This document shows positions 41,615 to 41,739 of a DNA stretch of 41,739 nucleotides, one piece after another; the first letter of the stretch is position 1; each line of letters starts with the position of its first letter. Where the stretch lies: the NCBI GenBank assembly GCA_016874735.1, contig VGTI01000037.1:1-41739 (forward strand), read 5' to 3'. The stretch is from Deltaproteobacteria bacterium. Lineage in GTDB: Bacteria; Bdellovibrionota_B; Oligoflexia; Oligoflexales; CAIYRB01. The position numbers were made by a program, and so were the translations under genes. The notes under the pieces were generated by a model, which worked only from the letters and a program-made list of their open reading frames with translations, had not been told where the DNA came from and ran no database searches.

Positions 41615-41721
41615 TGGTAGGACAATCAACCCCCATTGCCCCAGCACCCGGGTTTGCTTCCCGGGCCAACCTGTCCTCCTCCGCAACCCACTCTCTGCCT
41701 AAATGGCAGGATTTCTCTGTA
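41615..41721. repeat. 107-nt direct repeat, copy B
   Basis: Same orientation as copy A. It follows immediately after the hydrolase remnant. On the minus strand it can fold the hairpin CCCGGG-AAGCAAA-CCCGGG, which copy A has lost through substitutions. The sequence after 41721 differs from that after copy A. Confidence 0.85.
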
Positions 41722-41739
41722 CCAGGCGCCTTTGTGGCC

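Overview
The window looks like chromosome from a Gram-negative, flagellated, secretion-rich bacterium. Evidence for this includes an LpxL/HtrB-type lipid A acyltransferase, several predicted outer-membrane beta-barrels, at least six lipoproteins and promoters matching the flagellar sigma-28 (FliA) consensus. The mix of a giant tail-fibre-like secreted protein, an SBBP-repeat propeller, a DUF1566 lipoprotein and a matrixin suggests Bdellovibrionota/Oligoflexia. That placement is inference from gene style, not from a marker gene.

Layout. 1-5.3 kb: an NfeD-like/paraslipin pair, a convergent GH6-CBM2 cellulase made as a lipoprotein, then fbaA directly abutting an RluA-family pseudouridine synthase. 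5.3-9.2 kb: two overlapping exported proteins of unknown role and an IPT/DUF1566 lipoprotein. 9.2-11.5 kb (minus strand): a Sua5-type threonylcarbamoyl-AMP synthase and an Rsm22/METTL17-like protein with four cysteines. 11.8-17.5 kb: lipA, an LpxL-like acyltransferase, a tight four-gene set (two small exported barrel-like proteins, a matrixin with a C-terminal membrane tail, an ICMT-like methyltransferase) and glutaryl-CoA dehydrogenase.

17.5-24.7 kb: two TPR proteins around a small CxxC/CxxC protein, a single-pass DcrB/PsbP-like protein, mtnA and tRNA-Val(UAC). 25-30.3 kb: low-complexity lipoproteins (Gly/Tyr-rich and Gly-rich), a stand-alone E2 acyltransferase catalytic domain, a pirin and another Cys-containing lipoprotein. 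30.5-37.8 kb (minus strand): a 1551-residue tail-fibre-like protein followed 42 nt later by an 867-residue SBBP propeller, probably one surface-fibre operon. 38.5-41.7 kb: a META-domain lipoprotein, an AbiE-type toxin-antitoxin pair, and a decayed end holding two broken genes (AAA/DUF4143 ATPase and alpha/beta hydrolase). Each broken gene is cut at the same edge of a 107-nt direct repeat.

The most striking cross-cutting signal is a set of six plus-strand sites resembling TAAAGTTT-N11-GCCGATAA. One is a perfect match. They lie before the DUF1566 lipoprotein, both TPR genes, the CxxC protein and two further lipoproteins. This suggests that a group of envelope and TPR genes with no obvious flagellar role is co-expressed with flagella. 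At 17.5 kb the sigma-28 site also overlaps a hairpin that would hide the ribosome binding site only in read-through transcripts.
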